Shown here: piece after piece, positions 41,328 through 50,597 of the stretch
How the letters are laid out: each line of letters begins with the position of its first letter
Position numbering within the stretch: position 1 is the stretch's first letter
NCBI RefSeq assembly: GCF_030812855.1
Contig: NZ_JAUSTK010000009.1
Span: 1 to 64,000, forward strand
DNA: 64,000 nucleotides
Reading direction: 5' to 3'
From: Paenibacillus wynnii
GTDB taxonomy: Bacteria; Bacillota; Bacilli; Paenibacillales; Paenibacillaceae
The notes under the pieces: model-generated
Databases searched by the model: none
What the model saw: the letters and a program-made list of their open reading frames with translations, nothing else
Told to the model about the DNA's origin: nothing
Program-made: the position numbers and the translations under genes

Positions 41328-43250
41328 TTATTGAGAACGCTGAGCTTCCAGCAAGGCTTGATACTCCTTACGAAGAGAGAGTAGTTTAGAGACGCTCTGT
41401 TCCAGACCGCCCATACGGTTCCGCTCGGACCATATCAACCGGTAATGATGTAGAAGAACATCAAGATCTTGAATCTGCTCCGAAAGAATTTTCCTATCGA
41501 GTTGGCCTGGAGTAAGCGCCAGCTGGCGTTTTATTGAACCAAGCTTAATGGCATGTTTGACGAAAAGGATACCGTTTCTAAGCTCGCTCAGAACAAGTTC
41601 TCCATCTTCGCAATACAAGGAAGCCTCTTCCAAACGTTCCTCTATGCTGTGAATGTAGTTTGTCAGCTGTTCAAAGTGTTGGTCCGACAGCTGTTCCACG
41701 ATAAGTACATTGCCCAGTTTGCTGCGTAGCAGCATGGACATCTCCGTATCGTTCGGGCGGGACAGGCCGGATTCCAGCTTGTAGTAATTTCCTAGGTCCA
41801 GCATGAGATTTCCCATGATGTCCGATGGGTCGAGAAATACAAATCGATTCAGATAGCCGGGAACATCCGCTTGCAGGCCGGCCTCTACATTCCAAGCGAG
41901 AGCAGCTCCATGTACATAACCTGCGTAACTTACCGGGAGATGCTGCCAGTGTCCGAAGTCACCCCAATCTGTAATTAGATAGCCGATCGCCCCATTGTTT
42001 TTACCATGAATAGCAGCGCTGCGCAGATTAGCCATCATGTTGTCGCTTCGGCCGGTCAGTGAATTCCATGAACTCGTTCCGGGACAGACATAGAAAGGGA
42101 TTTCGGCTTCTTTGAATTTTCTTGTGTCCTCCTCGAAAGGATGCTCTGCACTATAGCCCCACTCCATGGCAATCACATCCTTGGGAAGCTGAGGGATCAG
42201 CTCGGGGTGCTGAATGATAATATCTCCCCAGAATTGCATAGTTTTGCCCCGCTTGGTTACTAATTCATGAATCTTCTGCAAGAAAGACAAGTAGAGTTGG
42301 CCTTTCCCTAGTTCATCAGCCTTTGGTTTGCTTTTGCCAAGGCCAAGCTCATACGTTTCATCGCAGCCCACATTGAACTGTTCAGAACTGAAATAAGGGA
42401 GTAAATCATCGTACATGGAATCCAGCAAGTCCAGAACCTTTGGATCTTCCGTATGGAAGGTACCGGGTCTCATGAACAAGCCTTCCGGATAAAAGTCGGC
42501 AGCATACATTCTCTCCGGCAACATAAAGCCCTCCGGAATTTCAGCCAGATGGTTGAACTCCGGACGTGAAAGCCAAGCTTCCATATGTCCAAAGCTATTC
42601 TGATTAGGGACCAGTTCGATATAACGCTCCCGGCAGTAGGCATCTATAAGTAATATTTCCTCTCCGGAAATCGGGGTTTCAAGCTCCCATACCTGTGGAA
42701 AGGACTCATAGGCAAAAGGTGTGCCTTCTATATATAGCTGCAGTTGGTTCATCTTCAAATCGGCCATAAGATCAATTATCCGGTATAACGTTTCCAACTT
42801 GGGAATCTTGTTTCTGCTGATATCAATCATTAGACCTCTTGCCCCGAAATCGGGATGGTCTCGAAGGGTAAGACAAGGTACAACTTTTCCGGTTTGTTCT
42901 ATGATTTGCTTAAGTGTAGCAACGGCGTAAAAGGCGGCTTCCGGGGTACTATAGGTAATCGATATTCCGTTCTCTTGGATGGTTATCTCATGTGCCTGTG
43001 CGGGGAGATCTGGGTTCTGGGAAAAAGAACAGACGGCTTGAACCGATGAACGGGTGCCAATAGAGAGCGGCAGGGTCACATGCAAAGCTTTGGATATTGC
43101 GTTCTGGAGTCTGCGTGCAGCAGGTAGTGAAATCGTATCTTCCTTGCAGCTAAGAACAATGCTCCCGGCGGAGGGGATCCGAAAGAAGCCGGAGGAAGAG
43201 CTTAAATACTGCGGGTAAGGCATCAACAATAATGAATTTGGAGCAGACAT
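41328..43250 (-). CDS. Glycoside hydrolase family 20-like beta-N-acetylhexosaminidase
   Basis: A 640-residue protein without signal peptide. The N-terminal GH20b-type domain (about 10-140) is followed by a TIM barrel beginning GARGLMIDISRNKIPK. The catalytic pair is in NVGCDETYELG (Asp-Glu, about 297), and a barrel-lining WGD motif is seen in QFWGDII. It would remove terminal N-acetylhexosamine from oligosaccharides in the cytoplasm. AGAGGTG lies 8 bases before the ATG. It is divergent from an AraC-type gene across 84 bp, its probable regulator. Confidence 0.88.
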   Translation of the reverse strand: MSAPNSLLLMPYPQYLSSSSGFFRIPSAGSIVLSCKEDTISLPAARRLQNAISKALHVTLPLSIGTRSSVQAVCSFSQNPDLPAQAHEITIQENGISITYSTPEAAFYAVATLKQIIEQTGKVVPCLTLRDHPDFGARGLMIDISRNKIPKLETLYRIIDLMADLKMNQLQLYIEGTPFAYESFPQVWELETPISGEEILLIDAYCRERYIELVPNQNSFGHMEAWLSRPEFNHLAEIPEGFMLPERMYAADFYPEGLFMRPGTFHTEDPKVLDLLDSMYDDLLPYFSSEQFNVGCDETYELGLGKSKPKADELGKGQLYLSFLQKIHELVTKRGKTMQFWGDIIIQHPELIPQLPKDVIAMEWGYSAEHPFEEDTRKFKEAEIPFYVCPGTSSWNSLTGRSDNMMANLRSAAIHGKNNGAIGYLITDWGDFGHWQHLPVSYAGYVHGAALAWNVEAGLQADVPGYLNRFVFLDPSDIMGNLMLDLGNYYKLESGLSRPNDTEMSMLLRSKLGNVLIVEQLSDQHFEQLTNYIHSIEERLEEASLYCEDGELVLSELRNGILFVKHAIKLGSIKRQLALTPGQLDRKILSEQIQDLDVLLHHYRLIWSERNRMGGLEQSVSKLLSLRKEYQALLEAQRSQ

Positions 43251-43334
43251 AGCAGCTTCACCTCTAATTCATGTAGAATATGATCATCATCTACTTAAAC
43301 ATATCACTCGGAATCCGAGGGAGGAATGCATTCG

Positions 43335-44189
43335 ATGCCCAATGTGATGGATTATATGATCAGCCCTTATCCTATTCGAATTATTGACTCTAAGGTTGAT
43401 GCTTCCAAATTAAAGCTAAGAACGATCCGGGTTGGACAAGTGGGCCATCTGCCCGGAAGAACGCTTTTCCGTAAAGGGGTTGTCTTTGAACATTGGGCAG
43501 TGGTCTATATTGTATCGGGTTCAGGAGTTTATGCTGAGAATGGTCGGGAGGAGCAGATTGTATCCGGAGAAAACCTCTTCTTTTTTAGACCAGGATGCAG
43601 CTATGATTTCGGCCCTTTGCAAGGGGGCAGCTGGGATGAGTACTACATTAACTTCAATGGAACTCGAATAATGGATTGGCTGGAAGCAGGTCTAATCGCC
43701 GGGGGGGATGTATTTCAGGTCCGTTCCGATAAAGGATTTACACATTTTTTTGAGGGTATTTTGACGCGAATGGAGGGAGGTGCTCCTGCGGATGCAGATA
43801 GAGCGGCGTTACTGCTGGAGGAGTTGTTGCTGGAATGTTCCTTCGTAATTAAGGAGAACGGCAGAACCGCGCAGGAGGATTTGATGCCACAGATCCGGGA
43901 GGATCTGCATTCTTGTATCTACGGACATATGGATGTAGTGCAAATAGCGGCCAAACACCACATCTCCATGTCCACATTACGCCGATTAGTGAGAAGGAGC
44001 AGCGGATATCCACTGCATGACTATATTCATCGACTCAAAATGTCTGAGGCTAAGCACCTGCTTTTGAATACCTCTTTGCGGGTAAAGGAAATTGCTGGTA
44101 GGTTACATTACCAGGACACCTTCTATTTTTCCCGCCTTTTCAAGAAGTATATGGGGATATCACCTCAAAAATGTCGTTGCAACGTATAA
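43335..44189 (+). CDS. AraC-family regulator, probably of the GH20 gene
   Basis: A 284-residue protein. The N-terminal cupin-like sensor domain (about 30-150, GRTLFRKGVVFEHWAVVYIVSG) is followed by two C-terminal HTH motifs (about 190-280; MDVVQIAAKHHISMSTLRRLV and RVKEIAGRLHYQDTFYFSRLF). AraC proteins of this layout sense a sugar and activate an adjacent glycosidase gene. ATG 43335 is preferred because GGGAGG ends 10 bases upstream; ATG 43326 is almost on top of it. Confidence 0.92.
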   Translation: MPNVMDYMISPYPIRIIDSKVDASKLKLRTIRVGQVGHLPGRTLFRKGVVFEHWAVVYIVSGSGVYAENGREEQIVSGENLFFFRPGCSYDFGPLQGGSWDEYYINFNGTRIMDWLEAGLIAGGDVFQVRSDKGFTHFFEGILTRMEGGAPADADRAALLLEELLLECSFVIKENGRTAQEDLMPQIREDLHSCIYGHMDVVQIAAKHHISMSTLRRLVRRSSGYPLHDYIHRLKMSEAKHLLLNTSLRVKEIAGRLHYQDTFYFSRLFKKYMGISPQKCRCNV

Positions 44190-44247
44190 ATTTCGACATA
44201 TATTCCCTTTATTTGCTAACACCTATGTCAGAATTTGCTTCTTTTTG

Positions 44248-44277
44248 TTGACACTTTTTAAAAGGGGGTGGTAGTAT
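44248..44277 (+). promoter_or_regulatory. Candidate promoter in the AraC-HK gap
   Basis: TTGACA (44248-44253) and TAGTAT (44272-44277), spacing 18 bp. It would transcribe the small open frame at 44319. TTCGACA (Spo0A-box complement) lies just upstream at 44192. Confidence 0.4.
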
Positions 44278-44318
44278 TTAGGTAATGTCTGCTAGTACTT
44301 AAGCAGGTCTTAAGGATT

Positions 44319-44540
44319 ATGCTGGAGTTGAAAACATTGAGAGAATTTTACTGCATAAGATGCCATAATCTCCATAAAGTGGATATTAAAAATCATTTTT
44401 TACGAATTCTATCAACCGGTTATCACATTGTTAGTGAGCAGCGTTACCAAACTTGCATTTGTAATCCCTCTGGACTATCCACATCCGGCTTGTCCGAAGG
44501 AACACCTAGTATTAGAGACATATATAACATCAAGGACTAA
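44319..44540 (+). CDS. Possible small Cys-containing protein
   Basis: A 73-codon frame with C-x2-C (YCIRCHNLH, about 11-18) and C-x-C (TCIC, about 46-49), which could bind zinc, although the second pair is unusually close. It is preceded by a promoter-like sequence and AAGG 4 bases before the ATG (a weak site) and followed after 11 bp by a 13-bp perfect hairpin. It is not recognised and may be a chance frame. Confidence 0.3.
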   Translation: MLELKTLREFYCIRCHNLHKVDIKNHFLRILSTGYHIVSEQRYQTCICNPSGLSTSGLSEGTPSIRDIYNIKD

Positions 44541-44551
44541 TTACATAAGAT

Positions 44552-44590
44552 CCAAAACACCCCATCTACTCAGTAGTTGGGGTGTTTTGG
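44552..44590. terminator. Perfect long hairpin, terminator-like but without T-tract
   Basis: CCAAAACACCCCA (44552-44564) pairs with TGGGGTGTTTTGG (44578-44590), and an inner CTAC-TCA-GTAG extends it to 17 bp. No T-run follows on either strand. It could be a weak terminator, processing site or boundary element. The rest of the gap to 44817 has no further feature. Confidence 0.55.
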
Positions 44591-44817
44591 AATCATATAT
44601 AACATGAACTTCACGCTAGAATCAACAAATTCCGGCAGTTTTGAAATATGGATGCGCTTTATCCTTAAAATGGAAGAAAATCGCGTTATTTATTTGTAAT
44701 GTAAGCGGTCACAGAAGGTGAGCCAACTTGTTATTGTGATTTTTCTCATGTATGATGCTTTTAAACAAAGACATATAAGCTCGCATTTTCCACAAAATTG
44801 GAGAATAGGGTGGTTGG

Positions 44818-46464
44818 ATGAAAATCAAATCAACTTCAGAAGAGAAAATGTTCACCTTTTACAGATTTTTTTCTTTGTCCCTCACATCACTTATGTATAT
44901 CCTGGGTAAATCAGGGCCTTCTATATTAAATAAATCGCTACTTATACTTCTGTTATTTATCCTCGCTCAAGGATTCACACTTACTTACCGAAGGCTTCGC
45001 GACAAACCTCAGGCTCTAATGCTGGTTGTGAGTACAGAGATGGCAAGTATTATTCTGCTAACGTTTTTAACTGGCGGATATGATAGTCCATTCAAGCTGT
45101 ATGTGCTTAATCCCGTTCTTGTGGCTGCAGGATCCTTAGCTTTCTACTTCGGCTGGAGTTTGCTCTTCAGTTATATCGGAATCATCGTTGTATTTTGTTA
45201 CCTTTTTTTAAATTCTGAGAGTAAAAATGTGTCATCCGCAATTTTAAAAAACGGAAACTTGTTTCTAAGCCTAGTACTTACGGTTACTATTATGCAAATG
45301 GTTGTTCGGATGAAACGTCAGCGTGAAGAAGCGAATGCGCGAACGAATGAAACCATGGAGCACATAAAGTCGCTCTATAACATTGTGGAAACGTCGAGTC
45401 AGCATGATTTTTTGAACATAGGGCAGGTAATAACCGATTATGTAGTAAAGCTTACGAAATTGGATAAGGCATTATTCTGGTTCGCTAAGAAGAGTGGGGA
45501 ACCTGCACCTCAGAGTCGACAGACGGGATGGCAGCAACAGGAGGAATTATATCTGTTTGCAGAGCTGGAAAAACATGAACATGAATGGAGATTGCAGCGG
45601 GAACCTGTATTTAAAAGTCTACCAGGATTAGGCGACTTCCTACTTATGCCTGTACGAATGAGCACCCGGTTTGTAGGGATGATCGGCGTGAAGTTGGAAG
45701 CGGCGGAAGGTCTGGAAGGACGACGCTGGTACATTCAACAATTGATGTTTCTGTCGGAGTTAAGTGCAATTATTCTGGAACGTCATGAGCTCGGTGTAAT
45801 CGAGAATCGGCTGATTGTTACGAATGAGCAGAACCGGATTGCTGATGAAATGCATGATAGTGTATCCCAAAGTTTGTTCGGAATCGTGTATGCTACACAT
45901 TCCCTGAAGCAGACATGGAGTACCATGACAGAATCCCAGTTAGAAGAGCAAATAGAACTTATTCATGATTCGGCCACAAAGGTTGCCAAAGAGCTGCGGA
46001 TTACCATTTATAGCTTAAGCTCCAAGAAGAGCGGCGGTCCAACCTGGCTCGGTATGGTAAGGTCCCATTTAAAAAGCTTGTCTCGATTAAACGACGTGGA
46101 GATCGAACTTAAAATAACGGGGGATGATTTTAGTCTCCCTTATCCATATCATAAAGCTCTCTTCCGAATTATTTCGGAAGCTACAGGCAATGCCATTCGT
46201 CATGGTGCTGCCAGAAAGATAGAAGTGGAGCTGTCACTGAAGCCGAAATGGATAAAGCTCTCTATAAGCGACGATGGGGTAGGGTTTGATACCAGCTTGC
46301 TGTGGACAGAGTCAGAGGAACATACGGGTGGGCTTGGCATGAAGAACATGCAGCATTTAAGCCAGTCTCTAGGCGGCGAGTTCCAGCTTACAAGTAATGA
46401 AACTGCGGGTACAAGAATAATGATTTCTATACCGGTTGGTGTGGCCGAATTAAAGAACGCATAA
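44818..46464 (+). CDS. HisKA_3-type sensor histidine kinase, probable regulator of exopolysaccharide locus 2
   Basis: A 548-residue kinase with about six N-terminal transmembrane helices (to about 165), a coiled coil, a GAF-like cytoplasmic domain (about 185-320), a HisKA_3 dimerisation domain with phosphoacceptor in RIADEMHDSVSQSLFG (about 342-357) and a HATPase (SEATGNAIRHG, DDGVGFD, GGLGMKNM). This is the NarX/LiaS/DesK class. It is co-transcribed with the NarL-type regulator 21 bp downstream, upstream of the polysaccharide cluster. AGGGTGG precedes the ATG. Confidence 0.93.
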   Translation: MKIKSTSEEKMFTFYRFFSLSLTSLMYILGKSGPSILNKSLLILLLFILAQGFTLTYRRLRDKPQALMLVVSTEMASIILLTFLTGGYDSPFKLYVLNPVLVAAGSLAFYFGWSLLFSYIGIIVVFCYLFLNSESKNVSSAILKNGNLFLSLVLTVTIMQMVVRMKRQREEANARTNETMEHIKSLYNIVETSSQHDFLNIGQVITDYVVKLTKLDKALFWFAKKSGEPAPQSRQTGWQQQEELYLFAELEKHEHEWRLQREPVFKSLPGLGDFLLMPVRMSTRFVGMIGVKLEAAEGLEGRRWYIQQLMFLSELSAIILERHELGVIENRLIVTNEQNRIADEMHDSVSQSLFGIVYATHSLKQTWSTMTESQLEEQIELIHDSATKVAKELRITIYSLSSKKSGGPTWLGMVRSHLKSLSRLNDVEIELKITGDDFSLPYPYHKALFRIISEATGNAIRHGAARKIEVELSLKPKWIKLSISDDGVGFDTSLLWTESEEHTGGLGMKNMQHLSQSLGGEFQLTSNETAGTRIMISIPVGVAELKNA

Positions 46465-46485
46465 AATTAGCAAGGAGGTCGTTCA

Positions 46486-47121
46486 ATGAAAATCGTCATT
46501 GTAGATGATCACCCGTTGGTTAGAAGAGGGCTGGCAGCAGTCATATCTATGCAACCTAATGTGCAGTTTGCTGGCGAGGCCACAAATGGTACTGAAGCAC
46601 TTCATGTATTTCAAGAAATTCAGCCTGATTTAGTATTGATCGATCTGAAGCTTGCCGATGAATCTGGGCTGGATGTAATTAAGATGGCTAGAGCGAATGG
46701 AATCACCAGTAAATTTATCCTCCTAACCTCCTCCGCGAGCCGAGAGGATTTCCTGAAGGCAGAGGAAGTGTTGGTAGACGGCTATGTACTGAAAGAGGCC
46801 CTGCCGGAGGAATTGCTTTTTGCCATCCAGTTGGTCCACAAGGGACGTAAATATTATGACCCCGGGCTCATGGAGGATAAAATGCGAATGAGTGTCAGCA
46901 GTCCGACTGATGAATTAACACCGAAGGAAAAGGAAGTGCTGATTGAACTCGGACAGGGTGCATGTAATCGGGAAATTGCTTCCCGACTGTATATCAGCGA
47001 ATTTACGGTTAAGAAGCATGTGAGCCAGATTCTTGCAAAGCTTCAGGTAGCGGATCGTACACAGGCCGCCCTATATGCCAACGCGGTAGGAATTACCAAA
47101 TATGAAATGTCCTACGAGTAA
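46486..47121 (+). CDS. NarL/LuxR-family response regulator
   Basis: A 211-residue regulator: receiver domain with acidic pair VDDH, phosphoacceptor Asp in LVLIDLKL (about 54), Thr/Ser switch LLTSS and Lys in YVLKEA; C-terminal LuxR-type HTH (about 143-205) with LTPKEKEVLIELGQGACNRE and FTVKKHVSQILAKL. Its cognate kinase is the preceding gene. AAGGAGGTCG, a near-perfect ribosome-binding site, precedes the ATG. Terminator at 47163. Confidence 0.95.
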   Translation: MKIVIVDDHPLVRRGLAAVISMQPNVQFAGEATNGTEALHVFQEIQPDLVLIDLKLADESGLDVIKMARANGITSKFILLTSSASREDFLKAEEVLVDGYVLKEALPEELLFAIQLVHKGRKYYDPGLMEDKMRMSVSSPTDELTPKEKEVLIELGQGACNREIASRLYISEFTVKKHVSQILAKLQVADRTQAALYANAVGITKYEMSYE

Positions 47122-47162
47122 CCTTCAATGATTAGAGATTCTATAAAAGAAATCCTTAGTGA

Positions 47163-47190
47163 ACACGGACGTTATGTCCGTGTTTTTTTA
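47163..47190 (+). terminator. Terminator of the two-component operon
   Basis: ACACGGAC and GTCCGTGT form a stem with loop GTTAT, followed by TTTTTTTATT. Confidence 0.93.
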
Positions 47191-47241
47191 TTGTATAAGG
47201 TCCAACTGAACAGTTTCTTAACGACTGAGTAGTTGTATGAC

Positions 47242-47276
47242 AAGCTTCTGCGAGGGTCTGCAGGGGCTTTTTTTTG
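47242..47276 (+). terminator. Second terminator or attenuator in the locus 2 leader
   Basis: AGCTTCTGC pairs with GCAGGGGCT (two T-G wobbles), followed by eight T. It lies 52 bp after the previous terminator, with no gene between, and 206 bp before the first polysaccharide gene. Confidence 0.7.
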
Positions 47277-47302
47277 ATAAGCAGCTTATAGCGGTTTTGT
47301 AT

Positions 47303-47322
47303 ATGGTACAAAAGTATACCAT
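47303..47322. promoter_or_regulatory. Inverted repeat upstream of exopolysaccharide operon 2
   Basis: ATGGTA (47303-47308) and TACCAT (47317-47322) flank CAAAAGTA. It is a candidate operator for the operon beginning at 47482, possibly for the adjacent NarL-type regulator. Confidence 0.5.
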
Positions 47323-47481
47323 CTATCCCCTCATTAGCAGTAGATCACCTAACTCAAAAGTGAAGAGGAAAGTGATGGTATGAGCCATGTGGTAAAACAA
47401 GCGACTTGATAGAATAAAAGTAAGATAACTGAAACTTTCATGATTGCTTTCAAAGATATTTTATACGGAAGGAGGGTTACT

Positions 47482-48216
47482 GTGGAAAAGACGATTTTAG
47501 ATTACATTAACCTGATAAAGAAAAGGTTATGGTTAATCACAATATTTGTATTGATCTCTTGTGCAACAACCTTCTATGTAAGTAAAAATTTCGTAGTACC
47601 CGTCTACTCCGCCTCTGGACAGCTGTTGGTCAATAACGTTGCGAATGCCCCTGAGGGTAATAATCTTAACGATTTAAACTTCAGTCTCAATCTCATTGAG
47701 AGCTATAAGGAAATCCTCTACTCGCCAACCATTATGAAAAGTGTTGTTGCAGCTCACCCCGAGTTCGGTCTGACGGAAGGTGAACTAAGTCAGAAGCTGA
47801 ACATTAAATCATCGGAAAAGAGCCAAGTGATTAACATTAGTGTTCAGGACGAGAGTTACACGAAGGCGGCAACGATTGTCAATGCGGTATCGCAGACGTT
47901 CATTCGGAATTTGCCCTTACTAATGAAGCTGGACAATGTTACTTTCTTGACTCCTGCTGACCCGACAGACGATCCTGCACCTACCAATAGCGGTTTTATG
48001 ATGAACATCATCATTAGCTTTGTTGTAGCACTGATGGCTGCCTTAGGAATTATCTTGCTGATGGAGACACTCAATAACACACTGCGTACGGAAAAAGAAG
48101 CAGAACATGATCTGGGGCTTCCGATTATCGCCACGATTCCTGTAATACGTAAAAAGGATCTTGGGAAGTCAGCAAAAGCAAGAGTAGGGGAGGGTGCTTA
48201 TGTTACGGCTGAATAA
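47482..48216 (+). CDS. Wzz/YveK-type chain-length regulator (BY-kinase modulator)
   Basis: A 244-residue protein with two transmembrane helices (about 20-40 and 175-195) flanking an extracellular domain (about 45-170), and a cytoplasmic tail able to activate a tyrosine kinase. The family sets polysaccharide chain length. The start is GTG 47482, with AAGGAGG 6 bases upstream. It overlaps the next gene by 17 bp. First gene of exopolysaccharide operon 2. Confidence 0.9.
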   Translation: MEKTILDYINLIKKRLWLITIFVLISCATTFYVSKNFVVPVYSASGQLLVNNVANAPEGNNLNDLNFSLNLIESYKEILYSPTIMKSVVAAHPEFGLTEGELSQKLNIKSSEKSQVINISVQDESYTKAATIVNAVSQTFIRNLPLLMKLDNVTFLTPADPTDDPAPTNSGFMMNIIISFVVALMAALGIILLMETLNNTLRTEKEAEHDLGLPIIATIPVIRKKDLGKSAKARVGEGAYVTAE

Positions 48217-48841
48217 TAGTCTTATCGCCGACAGCAGTCCTTCATCGTATATTTCGGAGTCCTTCCGCTCGCTGCGGACCTATATCCGGCATCTGGGATT
48301 ACTGAATAGCAACAAAGGAACTGTACTGCTGTTCACTTCAGGCGAAGCTGGAGAGGGGAAAACGACAATCTTAGCCAATCTCGCCGTATCTTTTGTACAG
48401 GATGGTAAGAAAGTGGCAGTAATTGATTGTAACCTTCGCAATCCCGCACTTCATTCAGTATTTGGGATTGAAGGCAGTGATGGACTTACGTCATACCTGA
48501 GCGGGATAGAGAAATCGAGTGATATCTCGGCTTATGGAAGTCTTGCGAACCTCACGGTGATTCCTGCAGGTGTAACCAAGGTTAGTCCGCCGGATTTGCT
48601 GGGTAGTGAGAAAATGACGGTTTTGCTGGATGAGCTTAAAGAAAGCCATGATCTAATCCTGATCGATACTCCGTCAGCAGTAGAGTACAGTGATGCCCGC
48701 ATACTCGCCCCTTACAGTGACGGTGTTATCCTCGTCGCCCATTACGGTAAATCGAAGCGGGATTCCATTCGTAAGGCTAAAGCATTAATGGAGCAAGCTG
48801 GTTCCAAAATACTCGGTATTGCCATGAACCAAGCCAAATAA
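48200..48841 (+). CDS. CpsD/CapB-like BY-kinase with altered motifs
   Basis: A 213-residue P-loop ATPase of the bacterial tyrosine-kinase family: Walker A GEAGEGKTT (about 49), Walker A-prime VIDCNLRNP (about 76) and Walker B LILIDTPSAVEYSDA (about 150). Two deviations are visible: the second Asp of the usual DxDxR is Asn, and the PP after Walker B is PS. The usual C-terminal tyrosine cluster is absent; the protein ends GIAMNQAK. It may regulate export as an ATPase without autophosphorylation. ATG 48200 has AGGGGAGGG just upstream. Confidence 0.85.
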   Translation: MLRLNNSLIADSSPSSYISESFRSLRTYIRHLGLLNSNKGTVLLFTSGEAGEGKTTILANLAVSFVQDGKKVAVIDCNLRNPALHSVFGIEGSDGLTSYLSGIEKSSDISAYGSLANLTVIPAGVTKVSPPDLLGSEKMTVLLDELKESHDLILIDTPSAVEYSDARILAPYSDGVILVAHYGKSKRDSIRKAKALMEQAGSKILGIAMNQAK

Positions 48842-48853
48842 CAATTCTTAAAA

Positions 48854-48925
48854 CATATGCTTCCGAAGCGAGTTTTGTACGAAGGAAGTCAATGAAGTCT
48901 ATGCTAACAAAACTTTTAGGAGGTT
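48854..48925. repeat. Hairpin module ending in the galU ribosome-binding site
   Basis: ATATGCTTCCGAAGCGAG and TTTTG (from 48854) are matched by CAAAACTTTTAGGAGGT (to 48925). The arms are those of the modules at 29220-29296, but the usual 5-nt loop is replaced by about 30 nt. The final AGGAGG is the ribosome-binding site of galU. Confidence 0.75.
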
Positions 48926-48931
48926 AGTGCG

Positions 48932-49822
48932 ATGAAAAAGGTCAAAAAAGTAATTATCCCTGCAGCTGGGCTAGGAACGCGCTTTCTTCCTGCAACCAAA
49001 GCGATGCCTAAGGAAATGCTTCCTATCATCAACAAACCTACGATTCAGTACATTGTGGAGGAAGCGATCGCTTCCGGTATTGAAGACATCATTATTGTTA
49101 CCGGTAAAGGTAAAAGAGCCATTGAAGATCATTTCGATAACAACTTTGAATTGGAGCAGCGTCTGCTGGAGGATGGCAAGATGGAGCTGCTAAAAGAAGT
49201 TCAGCGTTCCTCCAAGGTTGAGATTCACTATATTCGTCAAAAAGAACCGAAGGGCTTGGGTCACGCGGTATGGTGTGCCAGACGATTTATCGGTGACGAA
49301 CCTTTTGGCGTTATGCTCGGTGATGATATTGTAACGGGTCAGACGCCTTGCCTTAAGCAGTTGATCGATCAATATGAAGAAACGCAAAATTCGGTAATCG
49401 GCGTACAGATGGTTCCTGACGAATTCACCAACCGCTACGGGATTATCGAACCTGACTTTCAGGAAGATCGATTGTACCGGGTTAGCAACTTTGTAGAAAA
49501 ACCACCGCTAGGAACGGCTCCTTCTAATCTGGCGATCATGGGCCGGTATGTATTTACACCTAAGATTTTCAAGTATCTCGATCTGCAGGAGAAAGGCGCT
49601 GGAGGCGAAATACAGCTGACGGACGCCATCCAAAAGCTGAATCAAAGTGAGCGGGTATATGCCTATAACTTTGATGGCACGAGATATGATGTGGGCGAAC
49701 GCTTAGGATATATTTTGACCACATTAGAGTTCGCATTACAAAAAGAAGATTTGCGTTACCCTTTGATGGACGCAATGGCGGAATGGTTAAGCAAGGCTGG
49801 ACAAACAGCCGTGAACGGGTAA
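48932..49822 (+). CDS. galU: UTP-glucose-1-phosphate uridylyltransferase
   Basis: A 296-residue GalU/GtaB. The nucleotide-binding motif [19 protein letters not shown] (about 9-27) is followed by [10 protein letters not shown] (about 107) and VEKPPLG (about 190). It makes UDP-glucose for the polysaccharide and, with the ugd gene at 60915, UDP-glucuronate. AGGAGG, supplied by a repeat module, lies 8 bases before the ATG. Confidence 0.96.
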   Translation: MKKVKKVIIPAAGLGTRFLPATKAMPKEMLPIINKPTIQYIVEEAIASGIEDIIIVTGKGKRAIEDHFDNNFELEQRLLEDGKMELLKEVQRSSKVEIHYIRQKEPKGLGHAVWCARRFIGDEPFGVMLGDDIVTGQTPCLKQLIDQYEETQNSVIGVQMVPDEFTNRYGIIEPDFQEDRLYRVSNFVEKPPLGTAPSNLAIMGRYVFTPKIFKYLDLQEKGAGGEIQLTDAIQKLNQSERVYAYNFDGTRYDVGERLGYILTTLEFALQKEDLRYPLMDAMAEWLSKAGQTAVNG

Positions 49823-49879
49823 GAAAATTCATCATGCGAAGCAGGAGCTTCGTACAATCCAAGGAGGAATGAGGAGAAA

Positions 49880-50572
49880 ATGAGCATGCAAAAACAGCCG
49901 GAAGATTATGAGTACGTCCTGCCGAAACTTTACATGCTGCATGCCAAGGAAGGAACGAAAGAAACGGATTCCTATCTTGTATTGAAACGGATGATTGACA
50001 TCATTTTCTCCGCTCTTGGTCTTCTTGTGTTGCTGCCCTTATTCGTCGTAGTTGCCGTACTGATTAAGCTGGAAGATCCGAAGGGTAAAGTCTTCTTCCG
50101 GCAGAATCGTGTAGGTAAAGATGAGAAGCAGTTCCCAATGTATAAGTTCAGATCTATGGTATCGAATGCCGAGGAGCTGAAGAAGAATTTGTTAGCCCAT
50201 AACGAGGTAAGCGGTGCGATGTTCAAGATTAAGAACGATCCCCGTATTACACGGACAGGAAGATTCTTGCGCAAGACGAGCATTGACGAACTGCCCCAGC
50301 TGTGGAATGTGCTGATCGGCCACATGAGTCTGGTAGGTCCGCGGCCTCCACTTCCTGATGAGGTAGCTGAGTATACGGAATACGACAAGCAACGTCTTAC
50401 AGTAACGCCGGGCTGTACGGGATATTGGCAGGTACATGCCAGAAACAGCGTGGGTTTTGATGAGATGGTGCAACTGGATTTAACTTATATTCATATGCGC
50501 AGCACCATGCTTGATTTAAAGATTATAGCCAAGACAGGTTTAATGCTTCTTGGTTCAAAAGATGCCTATTAA
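49880..50572 (+). CDS. Undecaprenyl-phosphate sugar phosphotransferase (initiating transferase)
   Basis: A 230-residue short-form polyprenyl-phosphate hexose-1-phosphate transferase (WcaJ/PssY C-terminal type). One N-terminal membrane helix (about 33-56) is followed by KFRSMV, RITRTGRFLRKTSIDELPQ (catalytic Asp-Glu), LVGPRPPLPDEV and TPGCTGYWQV. It transfers the first sugar phosphate to undecaprenyl phosphate, starting repeat-unit assembly. Two ATG codons (49880 and 49886) are possible; GAGGAG favours the second slightly. Confidence 0.93.
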   Translation: MSMQKQPEDYEYVLPKLYMLHAKEGTKETDSYLVLKRMIDIIFSALGLLVLLPLFVVVAVLIKLEDPKGKVFFRQNRVGKDEKQFPMYKFRSMVSNAEELKKNLLAHNEVSGAMFKIKNDPRITRTGRFLRKTSIDELPQLWNVLIGHMSLVGPRPPLPDEVAEYTEYDKQRLTVTPGCTGYWQVHARNSVGFDEMVQLDLTYIHMRSTMLDLKIIAKTGLMLLGSKDAY

Positions 50573-50597
50573 TTTTTTGGAAATTAGGTGAATGCCG

